From Amycolatopsis jejuensis (GTDB lineage: Bacteria > Actinomycetota > Actinomycetes > Mycobacteriales > Pseudonocardiaceae), in assembly GCF_000717335.1 (NCBI RefSeq), contig NZ_JNYZ01000027.1, positions 248,001-312,000 on the forward strand: a stretch of DNA of 64,000 bases. Direction: 5' to 3'. Each line of letters opens with the position of its first letter. Position 1 is the stretch's first letter. A program made the translations under genes and the position numbers. Below the pieces are notes generated by a model. That model had not been told where the DNA came from. It made no database searches and saw only the letters and a list, made by a program, of their open reading frames with translations. Positions 62,733 to 64,000 of this stretch are shown here, piece by piece.

Positions 62733-64000
62733 ATGCCGGACCAGCAGCCGAACCCGCTGTGGCACCCGTTCGCGGACATGGGTGCCGTCGACGGCAACCG
62801 GTTCGTGGTGACCCGTGGCGAGGGTTCGTACGTCTGGGACGACACCGGGCGCCGGTACTTCGACGCGTCGGCCTCGCTCTGGTACGCGAACCTCGGCCAC
62901 GGCCGCCCCGAGATCACCCGAGCGGTCACCGAGCAGATGGAGAAGCTCGACGCGTACAACCTCTTCGGCAGCACGGCGAACGAACCGGCGCTGAAGCTCG
63001 CGTCGCGGCTGTCGGAGCTGGCGCCGGTGCCGGGGTCGAAGGTGTTTCTCGGCTCGGGTGGCGGTGACGTGGTGGACACCGCGGTGAAGATCGCGCGGGC
63101 GTACTTCGTGCACACGGGACGTCCGGAGAAGACGCACGTGATCGGCCGGACCCAGGGCTACCACGGCACGCACGGTTTCGGTACGGCCGCCGGTGGGATC
63201 GCCGTGAACTCGGAAGGCTTCGGCCCGCTGGCCGGCGGGTTTTCCCATGTGGCGTACGACAGTGCGACCGCGCTGGAGGAGGAAATTCGCCGCGTCGGAC
63301 CCGAACGGGTGGCCGCGTTCTTCTGCGAACCGGTCATCGGCGCAGGCGGTGTGCTGCTGCCGCCGGACGGGTACCTGGAGGAGGTCGCGGAAATCTGCCG
63401 CCGGCACGAGGTCCTGTTCGTGGCGGACTGCGTGATCTGCGCGTGGGGGCGGCTCGGCACGTGGTACGGCATCGACCGGTGGCCGGTGCAGCCGGACCTG
63501 GTGACGACCGCGAAGGGCGTCACGAGCGGGACCATCCCGCTGGGGGTGCTGCTGGTAGCGCCCCACGTGGCGGAACCGTTCTTCACCGGCCGCCCGGGCG
63601 CGCCGATCCTCCGCCACGGCGCAACGTACGCGGGTCACCCGGTCGCCTGCGCCGCCGCGAACGCGACCCTGGACATCTACGAGCGCGATGATCTGATCCC
63701 GCGGGGGAAGGCCATGGAAAAGCCCCTTGCTGACGCGCTTTCTGCGGCCGTTGGGCATCCGCTGGTCGGGGAGGTCCGCGCGGGGCTCGGGTTCCTGGCC
63801 GCGGTGGAACTGGCGCCGGACGTGCTGGCCGCAGACCCAGCTGCGCCGGGCCGGCTGCACCGGCTGCTGCTGGAGGAAGGGGTGATCGTGCGCGCGCTGG
63901 GGAAGGGGATCGCGGTTTCGCCACCGTTGGTCGCAGAGGAGGCGGAGCTGGACTTGCTGGCGGAGGCGGTACCGCGGGCTTTGGGCCGGTTGATGGCTGG
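62733..64000 (+). CDS. Class III (omega-) aminotransferase, cut by window end
   Basis: The first 422 codons are present and the frame is open at base 64000. ATG 62733 follows GAGGAGG. It reads HPFADMGAVDGNRFVVTRGE, and YFDASASLWYANLGHGRPEI has the family N-terminal features. The PLP lysine lies in VTTAKGVTSGTIPLG. The usual DEVxxGxGRTG is here ADCVICAWGRLG, so the Glu after the PLP-binding Asp is Cys. It would be an omega-amino acid or amine transaminase. The transporter and small gene upstream may form one operon with it. Confidence 0.92.
   Translation, partial: MPDQQPNPLWHPFADMGAVDGNRFVVTRGEGSYVWDDTGRRYFDASASLWYANLGHGRPEITRAVTEQMEKLDAYNLFGSTANEPALKLASRLSELAPVPGSKVFLGSGGGDVVDTAVKIARAYFVHTGRPEKTHVIGRTQGYHGTHGFGTAAGGIAVNSEGFGPLAGGFSHVAYDSATALEEEIRRVGPERVAAFFCEPVIGAGGVLLPPDGYLEEVAEICRRHEVLFVADCVICAWGRLGTWYGIDRWPVQPDLVTTAKGVTSGTIPLGVLLVAPHVAEPFFTGRPGAPILRHGATYAGHPVACAAANATLDIYERDDLIPRGKAMEKPLADALSAAVGHPLVGEVRAGLGFLAAVELAPDVLAADPAAPGRLHRLLLEEGVIVRALGKGIAVSPPLVAEEAELDLLAEAVPRALGRLMA

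Overview
The window is high-GC actinomycete DNA. Codon third positions are almost all G or C, starts are often GTG, many genes overlap by the 4-base GTGA/ATGA type, and regulators are mostly TetR, GntR and PucR. The gene set (accD1/accA1/fadE, several fadE genes, metY-metX, LtrA, a small protein resembling the AMED_5909 family) fits Pseudonocardiaceae, most likely Amycolatopsis. That is inference from gene content; no rRNA or tRNA gene was seen in the window.

Layout. 0-4.7 kb: alanine dehydrogenase (3' end outside the window), a quinone-oxidoreductase-like enzyme, a PucR regulator, a VOC protein and a small membrane protein. 4.9-8.2 kb: metY-metX methionine operon, a perfect 25-bp inverted-repeat terminator and a secreted SGNH lipase. 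8.3-14.4 kb: an AccR-like TetR regulator and the accD1-accA1-fadE operon (probably leucine/acyl-CoA catabolism), with three matching 16-bp operators. 14.5-16.4 kb: a PhaC-like hydrolase, a 44-residue zinc-ribbon protein and a DHFR/RibD-like reductase.

16.4-22.7 kb is a genomic island. Its left edge holds a displaced copy of the last 30 codons of the acyl-CoA dehydrogenase gene whose intact copy forms the right edge, as if an element had integrated at the 3' end of that gene. Inside is an AT-richer three-gene operon resembling the Lamassu / ABC-three-component anti-phage systems: a DUF4297 (Cap4-type) nuclease, a middle component carrying an apparent one-base frameshift, and an SMC/Rad50-like ATPase with a zinc hook. 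It is followed by a NUDIX hydrolase, a HTH-DUF5919 regulator with reiterated GGGACGT sites, and a small AMED_5909-like protein.

22.6-31.3 kb is lipid catabolism: two acyl-CoA dehydrogenases, LtrA, a tandem-domain (Mce3R-like) TetR regulator, thiolase fadA and multifunctional fadB. 31.3-38.1 kb: an orphan protein, a large membrane protein joining a degenerate P-loop domain to an extracellular ligand-binding domain, and a secreted GH92 mannosidase. 38.2-42.8 kb: an MFS exporter, a TPP enzyme plus FAD oxidase pair, and a possible 30-residue His-rich peptide gene with its own terminator.

44.4-54.5 kb looks like a catabolic regulon: DUF3830, class III aminotransferase, semialdehyde dehydrogenase, D-malate/tartrate dehydrogenase, GntR regulator, two Asp/Glu-racemase-superfamily enzymes (maleate isomerase / arylmalonate decarboxylase type), D-2-hydroxyacid dehydrogenase, amidase and a MaoC protein. 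Three divergent promoters in it share the operator ATTGTNNACAAT. About 0.9 kb of GC-rich modular noncoding repeat follows.

55.4-64 kb: wax ester/triacylglycerol synthase, PPOX flavoprotein, lipoprotein, a second TPP enzyme, a 30-bp-period repeat array also found at 9.5 kb, a GntR regulator divergent from an MHS-family transporter, a small unknown protein and a class III aminotransferase cut by the window end.
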